DNA of 64,000 bases from CADCWK01 sp965218235 (GTDB taxonomy: Bacteria; Chloroflexota; Chloroflexia; Thermomicrobiales; UBA6265). A program made the translations under genes and the position numbers. The DNA is taken from positions 1 through 64,000 of the forward strand of contig OZ244596.1 in assembly GCA_965218235.1 (NCBI GenBank), given 5' to 3'. Below, in pieces: positions 8,176 to 16,278 of this stretch; position 1 is the stretch's first letter; every line of letters starts with the position of its first letter. The notes below the pieces were generated by a model. It ran no database searches, was not told where the DNA came from, and saw only the letters and a list, made by a program, of their open reading frames with translations.

Positions 8176-8586
8176 TTAGCCCTTCGCCTGGTCCGAAGAG
8201 CCGAACAGCTTGGTGAAGTCGCCATCGAAGTCGTTCAGGAATGCGTGCATGTCCGCGACATCACCGGCTGCAACAGGTGGAGCGGCCGGCTCCCGGATAG
8301 CGGTCGCCGAATCGTCGAATTCGAAGGCCGGATCTCCGACCCGAGCCTCGTCGGACATCTTCTGAAGCGCGACCTTGGCCTGGTCCGGGTCGCCGTCCTT
8401 GAGTACCGCCGCGACGAAGTTGCGGGCGTGGCAGACATCGCACTCGACGACCATCATCCAGACGTCGCGCTTGGATGAGACGACGTTGATGTCGTCCTCT
8501 TCGTAGGGGCTGTGACAGACCGCGCAGCGAGGTAGCCGATCAAGGACGACCTGCTTGACGTGACCTTCCGGTGTCGAGGATTCCAT
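8176..8586 (-). CDS. CxxC/CxxC zinc-ribbon-like hypothetical protein
   Basis: A 136-aa soluble protein of unknown function. Two CxxC pairs (C21/C24 and C49/C52) on either side of a hydrophobic beta segment (VWMMVVECDVC) form a probable zinc ribbon in the first 60 residues. The remainder is acidic and Ala/Asp-rich, ending in a likely helix (MHAFLNDFDGDFTKLFG). GGAG lies 7 nt before the ATG. It lies downstream of the DUF151 gene on the same strand and is closed by its own intrinsic terminator. Confidence 0.7.
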   Translation of the reverse strand: MESSTPEGHVKQVVLDRLPRCAVCHSPYEEDDINVVSSKRDVWMMVVECDVCHARNFVAAVLKDGDPDQAKVALQKMSDEARVGDPAFEFDDSATAIREPAAPPVAAGDVADMHAFLNDFDGDFTKLFGSSDQAKG

Positions 8587-8666
8587 GGTTTCTCCGTGAA
8601 CGGTGTATCGCGAACATCTGGGGCGGCAGAAGCCAGTCTCATGCCGCCAGTGGAAACGGGTTCGAC

Positions 8667-9221
8667 CTATTTGCGCTTGTCGAAGTCGTCGAGATCCAGC
8701 GAGTTGATGAAGTCGCGGAAGACGGAGAGCTTCTCCTCTTCGGCGGGGGTCGGCTGCTCGGCCGTTCGGGACGCATCCCGCGCCGAGGCCGCGCGTGTAA
8801 CCGGCTCGTCGTCGGTTTCGGTATCGACCTCGACGCCAGCCTGATCCATGATCTCGTCGGCAACCAGAATCGGCGCCTTTACCCGCACGGCCAGCGCGAT
8901 CGCGTCGCTGGAGCGAGAGTCGATCTCGATGGTCTTGCCCTCATGCAGGACGTCGATCCGGGCATGGAAGACGTCGTCGACCACAGCCGCGATCACGATG
9001 CGCTGCACCTCGGAGCCCAGGTGATTGATGATGGTCCGGATGAGGTCGTAGGGAAGTGGTCGGCTCGCGGTGACGCCCTGGAGTTCCATGGCGATCGCTT
9101 CGGCCTCGTACGCCCCAATCCAGATCGGGAGATGACGATCTCCCCCGACTTCCTTGAGGATGACCACTCGCGTTTGCGTGACCAGGCTGACCCGGATGCT
9201 TTCAACGACAGTCTCGATCAT
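8667..9221 (-). CDS. bifunctional nuclease (BFN, DUF151) family protein
   Basis: A 184-aa protein of the BFN/DUF151 family. Residues 1-130 match the family: SLVTQTRVVILKEVGGDRHL, PIWIGAYEAEAIAMELQGV, RPLPYDLIRTIINHLGSEV and IDSRSSDAIALAVRVKAPI. Plant and thermophile members have nuclease activity, but in most bacteria the role is unknown. A flexible acidic linker and a short helical end (KLSVFRDFINSLDLDDF) follow. The ATG at 9221 has AAGGGG 9 nt upstream. Confidence 0.88.
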   Translation of the reverse strand: MIETVVESIRVSLVTQTRVVILKEVGGDRHLPIWIGAYEAEAIAMELQGVTASRPLPYDLIRTIINHLGSEVQRIVIAAVVDDVFHARIDVLHEGKTIEIDSRSSDAIALAVRVKAPILVADEIMDQAGVEVDTETDDEPVTRAASARDASRTAEQPTPAEEEKLSVFRDFINSLDLDDFDKRK

Positions 9222-9532
9222 CTCGTAGCCCCTTCGGCGAGTGGTGATGCGCCCGATCCCTGGCGTTCTGACTCACGCTGGACCACGCGGAAAGCCTAAG
9301 CCAGATCGTTGCCAGAGATGTCCGGAACGACTCCAAGTCTACACCGCGCCGGAATCGCTTACCATTTGTCAGCCTGCCCGAATGCGCTCTGAGCGCGTCA
9401 CCTCGCGTTCGGGCAGGCAATCGATGAGCGGACAGGATGCTGGACATCTGCGGGAGAAAAGGAACAGGGACCACGCTCGCGCGAAAGTCCCCGTTCTGCC
9501 AATCGAAATGTCGTGGACCAGGCGCTGCCGGG
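9222..9532. other. intergenic stretch with one inverted repeat
   Basis: No credible gene lies between DUF151 and tatA. The one structure seen is an imperfect 15-bp stem (9372-9386 with 9404-9418, one G-T pair, 17-nt loop). No T-run follows on either strand, so it may be a weak terminator for tatA or an mRNA 3' structure. Confidence 0.5.
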
Positions 9533-9799
9533 TTAGATCTCGTCGGCGCGAACCTGCTGGCCGCCCGACTTGGTGGCCATGACGGGCTCATCACGGCGGG
9601 TGGAGGAGGCGGTCGTCGTGCCTGCCAGGTCATCCGTCGCTCCGGTGTCGAGTTTGTCATTCGGATCGTTCGTGTTCTCCTTGAACTCGCGGATCCCGCG
9701 ACCAAGGGCACCACCGATGTCGCCGATCTTGCCAGCTCCAAAGATGATGACGACGATGACCAGGACGATGATCAACTCTGTAGGACCAATCGATGGCAT
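9533..9799 (-). CDS. tatA: Sec-independent protein translocase TatA
   Basis: An 88-aa TatA/E-type component of the twin-arginine translocase, which forms the pore for folded proteins. A short N-terminus, a single TM helix (TELIIVLVIVVIIFGAGKI, about residues 7-25), the amphipathic helix GDIGGALGRGIREFKE and a hydrophilic tail match the family. The ATG at 9799 has GGAGGG 9 nt upstream. tatC is not in the window. A Tat-type substrate is encoded at 38716-40566. A TATACT at 9861-9856 could be a weak -10 for this gene. Confidence 0.93.
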   Translation of the reverse strand: MPSIGPTELIIVLVIVVIIFGAGKIGDIGGALGRGIREFKENTNDPNDKLDTGATDDLAGTTTASSTRRDEPVMATKSGGQQVRADEI

Positions 9800-9909
9800 T
9801 GCTTGGACCCTCCTCTCACCGAGAGGCGCATGTCGAGGAACCGGGTTACGGCGAAAGTATACCCCGTCCGGACCCGGACGAACACGGCGGGGATCGGAAC
9901 GAACGGGGG

Positions 9910-10131
9910 CTAGTTGACGAAGGAACTCCAGATCGCGAAGACGATGAAGACGACCGCGATCCCAATGGTGAACTGGAACAGCCGGAGTTCGACGCCCCTC
10001 CTGGTCCGGTTGATCGACCCGGTGTCACCCCCGAACGCTCCGCTGAACGAAGACCCCTTGGTCTGGAGCAGGATCACGGCGATCAACACGATCGACAGGA
10101 TGATGACCGCCAGGCTTACCGCGTTGTCCAA
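9910..10131 (-). CDS. secG: preprotein translocase subunit SecG
   Basis: A 73-aa SecG, the small accessory subunit of the SecYEG channel. Two TM helices (about residues 5-22 and 51-70) flank the typical central segment QTKGSSFSGAFGG. The start is TTG at 10131-10129, with GGAG 6 nt upstream. It follows pgk by 118 bp on the same strand, the gap-pgk-secG order also common in Firmicutes and Chloroflexi, and precedes tatA. Confidence 0.94.
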   Translation of the reverse strand: MDNAVSLAVIILSIVLIAVILLQTKGSSFSGAFGGDTGSINRTRRGVELRLFQFTIGIAVVFIVFAIWSSFVN

Positions 10132-10249
10132 CGTGCGCTCCGTTCAAGGCGTCAGGTCAGTCCGTCGCTCGATGCGTTTCGTGCGAAGGCGAATGATGCT
10201 CGTTGCGAGACGGAACCCTACCACCGACGGCCCGGCCCGGCAAACGTAG

Positions 10250-11440
10250 TCATCGCCCCGAAACACCGTCGGGAATAACATCGACACCTGGGAGGCGACG
10301 TCCTTCCAGGAGTTCCAGTGACGCGCCACCGCCAGTCGAAACGTGCGAAACCCGCTGAAGGAGACCGGCTCGTGCCAGCGCGGCGATCGAATCGCCGCCT
10401 CCGACGACAGTCGTTCCGTCGGACGACGCGACGGCTCGAGCGACGGTGAGCGTGCCGCCGGCGAACGCGGGCCGCTCCGCAACGCCCATCGGCCCGTTCC
10501 AGAAGACTGTTGCCGCCCCGGCGATCGCTCTCGCATAGCGGGCGGCCGTCTCCGGCCCGATATCGAAGATGGCCCGATCGCCATCCATGGTCGCGGCGTC
10601 GGCCACGTCGCCGTGCTCGTCGTCGATCGACGTCCCGACGACGACGTCATCCGGAACGAGCACGGACGTGCCGCGAGCGGAGGCGTCGGCAAGGAAGGCT
10701 CGGGCCTGATCGACGAGATCCGGCTCGGCCAGCGAGCGGCCGATCTCGCTCCCCCGCGCCAGCAGCAGCGTGTTGGCCATGCCGCCACCGACCAGGATCG
10801 TATCGACCCGACCGACGAGGTTGATCATCACCCCGAGCTTGTCACTTACCTTGGCGCCGCCGAGGATCGCCACGAACGGGCGTGCCGGTGCTTCCAGAAG
10901 GTCTGTCAACGTGCTGACTTCATGGAGAAGCAGCGGTCCCGCGTAGGCCGGCAACCGCCTCGCGACACCCACCGTCGAGGCGTGAGCACGATGGGCCGAT
11001 CCGAATGCGTCATTGACGAAGAGATCGCCGAGACTCGCCAGTTGATCGGCGAATGCGCCGTCGTTGGTTTCCTCGCCCGGATCGAAACGCAGATTCTCGA
11101 GCAGAAGGACCTCCCCGTCGTTCAGCGCGTCGACGGCGCTGCTGGCCTCGTCTCCAGTTGCCGCCCCGACGAACCGCACGGGCCGTTCGAGCAGCTCGGC
11201 CAGACGCTTGGCGACCGGTCGAAGCGTCAACCCCGCCACCGGACAACCCTTTGGCCGGCCCAGATGACTCATCAGGACGATCCGGGCGCATCGTTCCGAC
11301 AGCCCCTGGATCGTTGGAAGGTGGGCCCGGATCCGGGTGTCGTCCGCCACCCAGCCGTCGTCGAGCGGCACATTGAAATCGACCCGGACCAGAACGCGCT
11401 TGCCCCGTACCTCGACATCATCGATCGAGCGTTTGGCCAT
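10250..11440 (-). CDS. pgk: phosphoglycerate kinase
   Basis: A 396-aa cytosolic enzyme that moves a phosphate from 1,3-bisphosphoglycerate to ADP. Signatures in order: RVLVRVDFNVPL near the N-terminus, LMSHLGRPKG, FVNDAFGSAHRAHAS, FVAILGGAKVSDK in the hinge, and VVGGGDSIAAL at the nucleotide site. The frame is open further upstream, but the chosen ATG (11440-11438) starts MAKRSIDDVEVRGKRVLVR as in the family, with GAAGGA about 10 nt upstream. It starts 29 bp after gap, so the two glycolytic genes form an operon. Confidence 0.97.
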   Translation of the reverse strand: MAKRSIDDVEVRGKRVLVRVDFNVPLDDGWVADDTRIRAHLPTIQGLSERCARIVLMSHLGRPKGCPVAGLTLRPVAKRLAELLERPVRFVGAATGDEASSAVDALNDGEVLLLENLRFDPGEETNDGAFADQLASLGDLFVNDAFGSAHRAHASTVGVARRLPAYAGPLLLHEVSTLTDLLEAPARPFVAILGGAKVSDKLGVMINLVGRVDTILVGGGMANTLLLARGSEIGRSLAEPDLVDQARAFLADASARGTSVLVPDDVVVGTSIDDEHGDVADAATMDGDRAIFDIGPETAARYARAIAGAATVFWNGPMGVAERPAFAGGTLTVARAVASSDGTTVVGGGDSIAALARAGLLQRVSHVSTGGGASLELLEGRRLPGVDVIPDGVSGR

Positions 11441-11469
11441 GTCCGGCACATCCTTCGGGTGGGCGCCGG

Positions 11470-12498
11470 TCAGGCGTTCGGGAAGCCGATTTCGCAGATC
11501 AGCGCGGTCAGGTCGGCGACCCGGCAGGAATAGCCCCACTCGTTGTCGTACCAGGCCACGACCTTGACGAGCGTGTCGCCCGTCACCATCGTCGAGTGCG
11601 CGTCGACGATCGCTGAGCGGCTGTCCTGCCGGTAATCGCTCGAAACGAGCTCCTCCTCACTGTAGGCGAGGATGGTCCGCAGGTCGTCGCTCTCGGCGGC
11701 GGCCCGGAAGGCCGCATTGACCGCCTCGACGGTGGTCGGTCGCTCGGTCTCGGCGACGAGGTCGATGATCGAGACGGTCGCCGTCGGGACGCGGAGGGAG
11801 AAGCCGTCGAACTTGCCCTCCAGCTCGGGCAGTACCAAGCCGACGGCGCGGGCAGCGCCGGTCGTGGTCGGGATGATGTTCTGGGCAGCCCCACGGGCCC
11901 GCCGGAGGTCCTTGTGCGGGCCGTCGACGAGCACCTGGTCAGCGGTGTAGGAGTGAATCGTCGTCATCTGGGCCCGCGTGATGCCAAATTCCCGGAGAAG
12001 GACCCTGGCGACCGGCGCGAGACAATTGGTCGTGCAGGAGGCGTTGGAGATGATGTCGTGGACACCGGCGTCGTAGGCCGTCTCGTTCACGCCGAGAACG
12101 AGGGTGATGTCCTCCCCTTTGGCTGGCGCCGTGATGATGACCTTCTTCGCCCCGGCGGTGATGTGGCCCTTCGCCTTCGGGGCGTCGGTGAACCGCCCGG
12201 TCGACTCGATCACGAGGTCGACGCTGAGATCCCGCCACGGAAGATCCTCGGGCGCCTTCTCCGCGAGGACTCTGACGCTGGCCCCGTTGACGGTGATTGA
12301 GTCTCCGGAGCTCGCCACGTCGGCGTCATAGCGGCCATAGGTGGAGTCGTACTTCAGCAGATGCGCGAGCGAGTCGGGACTAGCCAGGTCATTGACGGCC
12401 ACGACTTCGAAGAGATCGCCGAAACCACCCGTCTCGATCGCCTTGTAGACATTGCGACCGATGCGGCCGAAGCCGTTGATGCCGACGCGGTAGACCAC
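11470..12498 (-). CDS. gap: glyceraldehyde-3-phosphate dehydrogenase, type I
   Basis: A 342-aa NAD(P)-dependent GAPDH making 1,3-bisphosphoglycerate. The N-terminal nucleotide motif is VGINGFGRIGRN, and the catalytic Cys sits in SNASCTTNCLAPVA. The TTIHSYTADQ, RRARGAAQNIIPTTTGAA and WYDNEWGYSCR segments are typical. The start is GTG at 12498-12496 behind a strong AAGGAGG. The Asp in VVAVNDLASP suggests NAD preference. It precedes pgk and follows yvcK, tying central carbon flux to the cell-envelope regulator. Confidence 0.97.
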   Translation of the reverse strand: MVYRVGINGFGRIGRNVYKAIETGGFGDLFEVVAVNDLASPDSLAHLLKYDSTYGRYDADVASSGDSITVNGASVRVLAEKAPEDLPWRDLSVDLVIESTGRFTDAPKAKGHITAGAKKVIITAPAKGEDITLVLGVNETAYDAGVHDIISNASCTTNCLAPVARVLLREFGITRAQMTTIHSYTADQVLVDGPHKDLRRARGAAQNIIPTTTGAARAVGLVLPELEGKFDGFSLRVPTATVSIIDLVAETERPTTVEAVNAAFRAAAESDDLRTILAYSEEELVSSDYRQDSRSAIVDAHSTMVTGDTLVKVVAWYDNEWGYSCRVADLTALICEIGFPNA

Positions 12499-12635
12499 AG
12501 GGACCTCCTTGACTGGTTCACGTTCGGGTAGAGCCGGACAGAGGTCCGGACGGGCGGCATCGACCGGAGTCTCAACATCGGGCTGACGCGCAGTGGTTCG
12601 TTCGATCGCTCGGGCTGCCCGCGACCACGGTGCGG

Positions 12636-13991
12636 TCAGGCAGATCGGACCGCCGCGAGGGCAGGCTGGTCGTGCCGAAGTCCTCTCGGACGGGCCGGCA
12701 TTCTGGCGACCTCGAGCAGTGCCCGCGCCAGTTTGTCCGAATCGTGCCAGAGACCGTTGTTCCGATCGAGAAGATCGCGTCGGACGACCTCGATCCCGAG
12801 CGTTCGCTGGGAGGTCGACGGGACAACGGCAACCGGTCCGGAGGGTTCGGCGGAGAGCGGCTCGACGTCTGGCCGATGATCGTTGGCGAGCACATAGTCG
12901 AGCACGTCGTCGCCAAGATAGTCGACGACGGCCCGGACATGCTCCTCGACTCCGAAGGCATCGGTCTCCCCGTGCTGGGTCGCGACGTTGCAGATGTAGA
13001 CGGTCCGCGCCCTCGAGAACGCGATTGCCTCGCGGACTCCGGCGACGAGCAGGTTCGGCAGGACGCTCGTGTAGAGGCTGCCGGGGCCCAGGACGACGAG
13101 ATCGGCGCTCAGGATGGCGGAGATGGCCGGCTCGTACCCTTTCGGCCGAGATGGGTCGAGGACGATTCGCTCGATCGGCAACTGGCTGCGGCCGACGGCC
13201 GACTCGCCCGAGACCATCGACCCGTCGATCAGCTGGGCGGTGAGGTGAACGTCTTCCAGAGTAGAGGGGAGAACACGCCCCCGCGTTGCGAGGACACGCC
13301 CGGACTCGATCACCGCCTGCTCGAAGTTGCCGGTGACCTGCGTCAGCGCGGCGATGAAGAGATTGCCGAAGCTGTGACCGGAGAGGGTCGCGCTCTCGGT
13401 CTCGAAGCGATAGTTGAACAGTTTGCCAACGGTCGATTCGGCGTCGGACAGCGCGACGATGCAGTTGCGAATGTCGCCGGGCGCAGGCATCTCGAAGTCA
13501 GTTCGGAGCCGCCCGGTGCTGCCACCGTCGTCGGCCACGGTCACGATCGCGGTGATCCCGACGTTGGCGTGCTTGAGCCCACGGAGGGCGGTCGCGAGCC
13601 CGGTCCCGCCACCGATGACCACGACATCGAGGTCGGGGCTGGCCGGGCCGAACCGATGCTCGGCGACGATCCCTGCGACGCTTGACCCGGTGTCGGACCG
13701 ATCGATGAACGGGGAGAGGATTGAGTGCGCCATTCGCCAGACGGCGACACCCAGCATCGACAGACCAAGCGCGAAGAGGAAGATTCCGCGGACGGGGTGG
13801 GGGACGGCCTGCAGCGTACCGAGCTGGATCAGATGGGTCAGAAAGTCAGGGAGGTCATGGGTTCGATAGATCCAGGCAATTCCCATCGACAACGCGAGGC
13901 AGGCCAGCAAAACACCGCCCAGGAGGAGCGCCGCCCAGCGCTTCACCGACATTCCCGGACGCAGCCACGTCCGCAGATGTGTGTTCTTCAT
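12636..13991 (-). CDS. yvcK: YvcK/CofD-like gluconeogenesis factor with membrane anchor
   Basis: A 451-aa protein whose C-terminal 330 residues match YvcK (gluconeogenesis factor, UDP-GlcNAc-binding): VVVIGGGTGLATALRGLK, VTVADDGGSTGRLR, PAPGDIRNCIVAL, SFGNLFIAAL and LGPGSLYTSVLPNLLV. YvcK proteins are needed for growth on gluconeogenic carbon and for peptidoglycan balance. Unlike B. subtilis YvcK, it has two N-terminal TM segments (about residues 19-43 and 66-88), so it is likely membrane-tethered. GGAGG lies 5 nt before the ATG. It heads the yvcK-gap-pgk group rather than sitting with whiA and rapZ. Confidence 0.92.
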   Translation of the reverse strand: MKNTHLRTWLRPGMSVKRWAALLLGGVLLACLALSMGIAWIYRTHDLPDFLTHLIQLGTLQAVPHPVRGIFLFALGLSMLGVAVWRMAHSILSPFIDRSDTGSSVAGIVAEHRFGPASPDLDVVVIGGGTGLATALRGLKHANVGITAIVTVADDGGSTGRLRTDFEMPAPGDIRNCIVALSDAESTVGKLFNYRFETESATLSGHSFGNLFIAALTQVTGNFEQAVIESGRVLATRGRVLPSTLEDVHLTAQLIDGSMVSGESAVGRSQLPIERIVLDPSRPKGYEPAISAILSADLVVLGPGSLYTSVLPNLLVAGVREAIAFSRARTVYICNVATQHGETDAFGVEEHVRAVVDYLGDDVLDYVLANDHRPDVEPLSAEPSGPVAVVPSTSQRTLGIEVVRRDLLDRNNGLWHDSDKLARALLEVARMPARPRGLRHDQPALAAVRSA

Positions 13992-14223
13992 CCGACCCTC
14001 CGGCAGCCTCCGGTACGCGACAGTTCCGCCCTCAAGGGTGGTGAGGGTACGCGGTCAACAGCGAAGTGTACAGGATGCAACCAGCGCGACTGGGCGAGGC
14101 GGAATGGTTGCGCGGCCCGGCTCTGATCGCACTGGGGACATGGCTGCGAAAACAGGGTGTGCAGAGAACCGCCGGCTCGAGACGCGGGCCGTCTTCATAC
14201 TATGGAGGAACAAGAGCTCAGGA

Positions 14224-14232
14224 TGCTATAAT
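14224..14232 (+). promoter_or_regulatory. extended -10 promoter of the nusA operon
   Basis: TGCTATAAT is a perfect extended -10 (TGn plus consensus TATAAT). No convincing -35 was found, which extended -10 promoters do not need. Transcription would begin near 14239, giving a leader of about 145 nt before nusA. Confidence 0.65.
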
Positions 14233-14259
14233 ACCGGGAGGAACCAAGCGATTCTGAGC

Positions 14260-14288
14260 GAGCGTGGGCCCTGGTCCCACGCTCTTTG
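14260..14288 (+). promoter_or_regulatory. nusA leader hairpin, terminator-like
   Basis: A 9-bp stem (14260-14268 with 14276-14284), 7-nt loop, is followed by TTT and mixed bases. It lies about 20-45 nt into the predicted transcript, so it could be a weak attenuator acting on the whole operon. The T-run is short. Confidence 0.5.
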
Positions 14289-14383
14289 CTGTCCCTGCGC
14301 GCCCACAAGTGCCGGTGGTTCGACCCGCCTGGTGGCGAGAGAACCGAGGGAATGCCCCCTCAGAACGATAAGGAGGGAAGCCG

Positions 14384-15763
14384 GTGAAGAACGATTTCAA
14401 GACGGCGATCGCACAGATCGCCGCCGAGCGGGGAATCCCGCGCGAGGCCGTTGAGCAGGCGATCGAACACGCGCTCAAGACGGTCTACAAGAAGATGGCG
14501 AACAGCGAGGAAGAGGTTTCCATCGAGTTCATCGACGGAAAGCCGGCTCCCAAAGGCAAGGCGGTCGAGGAGACGATCGATATCCAGGTCTTCGTTCACA
14601 AGCGGGTGGTCGACGAGATCGTCGATCCCGTCAACGACATGCCGCTGTCCGAAGCCATCAAGCTCAACCCATACGTGACCGTCGGCGACGAGATCAAGTT
14701 CGAGCGCACGCCGGAGAATTTCGGCCGGATCGCGGCGCAGACCGCCAAACAGGTGGTTCTGCAGCGGATCCGCGATTACGAGCGTGAGACTGTCTGGAAC
14801 GAGTACCACGACAAGGAAGGCGAGCTCCTCAACGGGATGGTCCAGCGGGCCGATTCCCGGGCGGTGATCGTTGAACTCGGTCAGGCCGAGGCGGTCATGC
14901 CGGCCCGGGAACAGGTGTCCAGCGAACGCTACCGGACCGGACAGCGGCTCAAGGTCATGCTGGTCGAGGTCAACAGGGAGGCCAAGGGTCCGCAGTTGAT
15001 CGTCTCCCGGTCCAATCCCGCTCTGATCCGGCGGCTCTTCGAGATCGAAGTGCCGGAGATCTTCAGTGGCGCGGTCGAGATCATGGCGGTCGCCCGCGAG
15101 CCGGGTCTTCGCTCGAAGGTTGCGGTCACCGCGCGGCAGGAGAAGGTCGATCCGGTCGGTTCGTGCGTTGGCGTTCGCGGCGTCCGGATTCAGAACATCG
15201 TCAACGAGCTCTACGGCGAGAAGATCGACGTGATCGAGTGGTCCCCGGACCCGGCTGGCTTCATCGCCAACGCTCTTAGCCCGGCGAGGCCGACCAACGT
15301 CTCGCTCGACGAGGAGAACCACGTTGCGACGGTGATCGTCCCGAGCGACCAGATGTCGCTTGCCATCGGCAAGGAAGGTCAGAACGCGCGGTTGGCGTTC
15401 AAGCTGACGGGTTGGCGGATCGACATCAAGGATACAGAGGCGCTGTTCGACGGCAGTAGCGATCTGCTCCGGCAGGCACGGGCCGCGGTCGCCGATTCCC
15501 GGATTGAGATGGGCTGGATCGGAAGGCAGCCCCGGCTCGTCCGGGCCGACGGGACGATCGACGTTCAGGGGGTGGTCTTCGGTCCCCTCCCGGCCGATCT
15601 GGTCGGCATGAGTGTGGACGTCGACCGGGTTGGCAACGACCTCGAGGTCTACTACAACCGCGAGTTCCGGGCCCGGTACGATGCCACCACGGCGGAGGAG
15701 TTGCCGCTCGACGGTGAGCCCAGCCATGCGCCGGGCGACCTTGCGGAGGCGCCGCAATCCTGA
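14384..15763 (+). CDS. nusA: transcription termination/antitermination factor NusA
   Basis: A 459-aa RNA polymerase-binding factor controlling pausing, termination and antitermination. The N-terminal RNAP-binding domain (FKTAIAQIAAERGIPREAVE) is followed by an S1 domain (from about residue 135), then KH1 and KH2 with GSCVGVRGVRIQNIVNEL and VPSDQMSLAIGKEGQNARLA. After about residue 345 comes a divergent C-terminal region rather than acidic repeats. The start is GTG at 14384 behind AAGGAGGG. It heads the translation operon; rimP is missing from its usual place. Confidence 0.96.
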   Translation: MKNDFKTAIAQIAAERGIPREAVEQAIEHALKTVYKKMANSEEEVSIEFIDGKPAPKGKAVEETIDIQVFVHKRVVDEIVDPVNDMPLSEAIKLNPYVTVGDEIKFERTPENFGRIAAQTAKQVVLQRIRDYERETVWNEYHDKEGELLNGMVQRADSRAVIVELGQAEAVMPAREQVSSERYRTGQRLKVMLVEVNREAKGPQLIVSRSNPALIRRLFEIEVPEIFSGAVEIMAVAREPGLRSKVAVTARQEKVDPVGSCVGVRGVRIQNIVNELYGEKIDVIEWSPDPAGFIANALSPARPTNVSLDEENHVATVIVPSDQMSLAIGKEGQNARLAFKLTGWRIDIKDTEALFDGSSDLLRQARAAVADSRIEMGWIGRQPRLVRADGTIDVQGVVFGPLPADLVGMSVDVDRVGNDLEVYYNREFRARYDATTAEELPLDGEPSHAPGDLAEAPQS

Positions 15764-15831
15764 CCGACATGAACGTGGGTTCGGCCGCCGACCGATGGTC
15801 GGCGGCTTGGAACGACAGAGAGGGGCAGCCG

Positions 15832-16278
15832 ATGGAACGTGAGACGGAGCCCAGCAATGCACCGAATGAGAACGAGACGACGATTACTCGGGCGATCATC
15901 GTGGAGACGCCGCGGCTCGGTCCCCAGCCTCCACGGCCGGGGCCGAAGCGAGGTCAGATCCACCGGCCAAAACACGTCCCCCAGCGGACCTGCGTCGCCT
16001 GCCGGGACAAGAATGCAAAGCGCACCCTGACCCGGATCGTCCGGACGCCGGACGGCCAGATCGAGATCGATCCTTCCGGCAAGCGCAACGGGCGCGGCGC
16101 TTACCTCTGCACGCAGGCGTCGTGCTGGCAGCGGGCGCTGACCACACCCGTCCTTGCCCGCGCCCTCAAGTCCGAGATCGACGAGACGGCCCGCGTGACA
16201 TTACAGACACACATGGACTCACTGACCGACCAGCCGGCAACGGCTGCGGCAGCGACTCCCAGCGAAAGGGATGCCTAG
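15832..16278 (+). CDS. ylxR: YlxR (DUF448) RNA-binding/nucleoid-associated protein
   Basis: A 148-aa YlxR-family protein; members bind RNA or DNA and sit between nusA and infB. The core is intact: RTCVACRDKNAKRTLTRIVR, then GKRNGRGAYLC. It has a 55-residue Pro/Arg-rich N-terminal extension and a polar C-terminal tail, so it is longer than typical (about 90-100 aa). The ATG at 15832 is preferred because AGAGGGG lies upstream; an in-frame ATG at 15769 has no ribosome-binding site. Its stop abuts the infB ATG with no gap, implying coupling. Confidence 0.9.
   Translation: MERETEPSNAPNENETTITRAIIVETPRLGPQPPRPGPKRGQIHRPKHVPQRTCVACRDKNAKRTLTRIVRTPDGQIEIDPSGKRNGRGAYLCTQASCWQRALTTPVLARALKSEIDETARVTLQTHMDSLTDQPATAAAATPSERDA

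Larger units (their letters stand above)
13992..14383. other. divergent intergenic region between yvcK and nusA
   Basis: A 392-bp non-coding stretch. It holds an extended -10 promoter for nusA and a hairpin in the nusA leader. No rimP, the usual gene before nusA, is present here. The yvcK promoter must also be here but was not resolved. Confidence 0.7.

Noticed and set aside
9372..9418. Strong terminator for tatA
   Set aside because: Stem is good but the loop is long and no T-run follows; kept only as an inverted repeat.
14260..14290. tRNA-like fold before nusA
   Set aside because: Only one stem is present; no cloverleaf or T-loop sequence.
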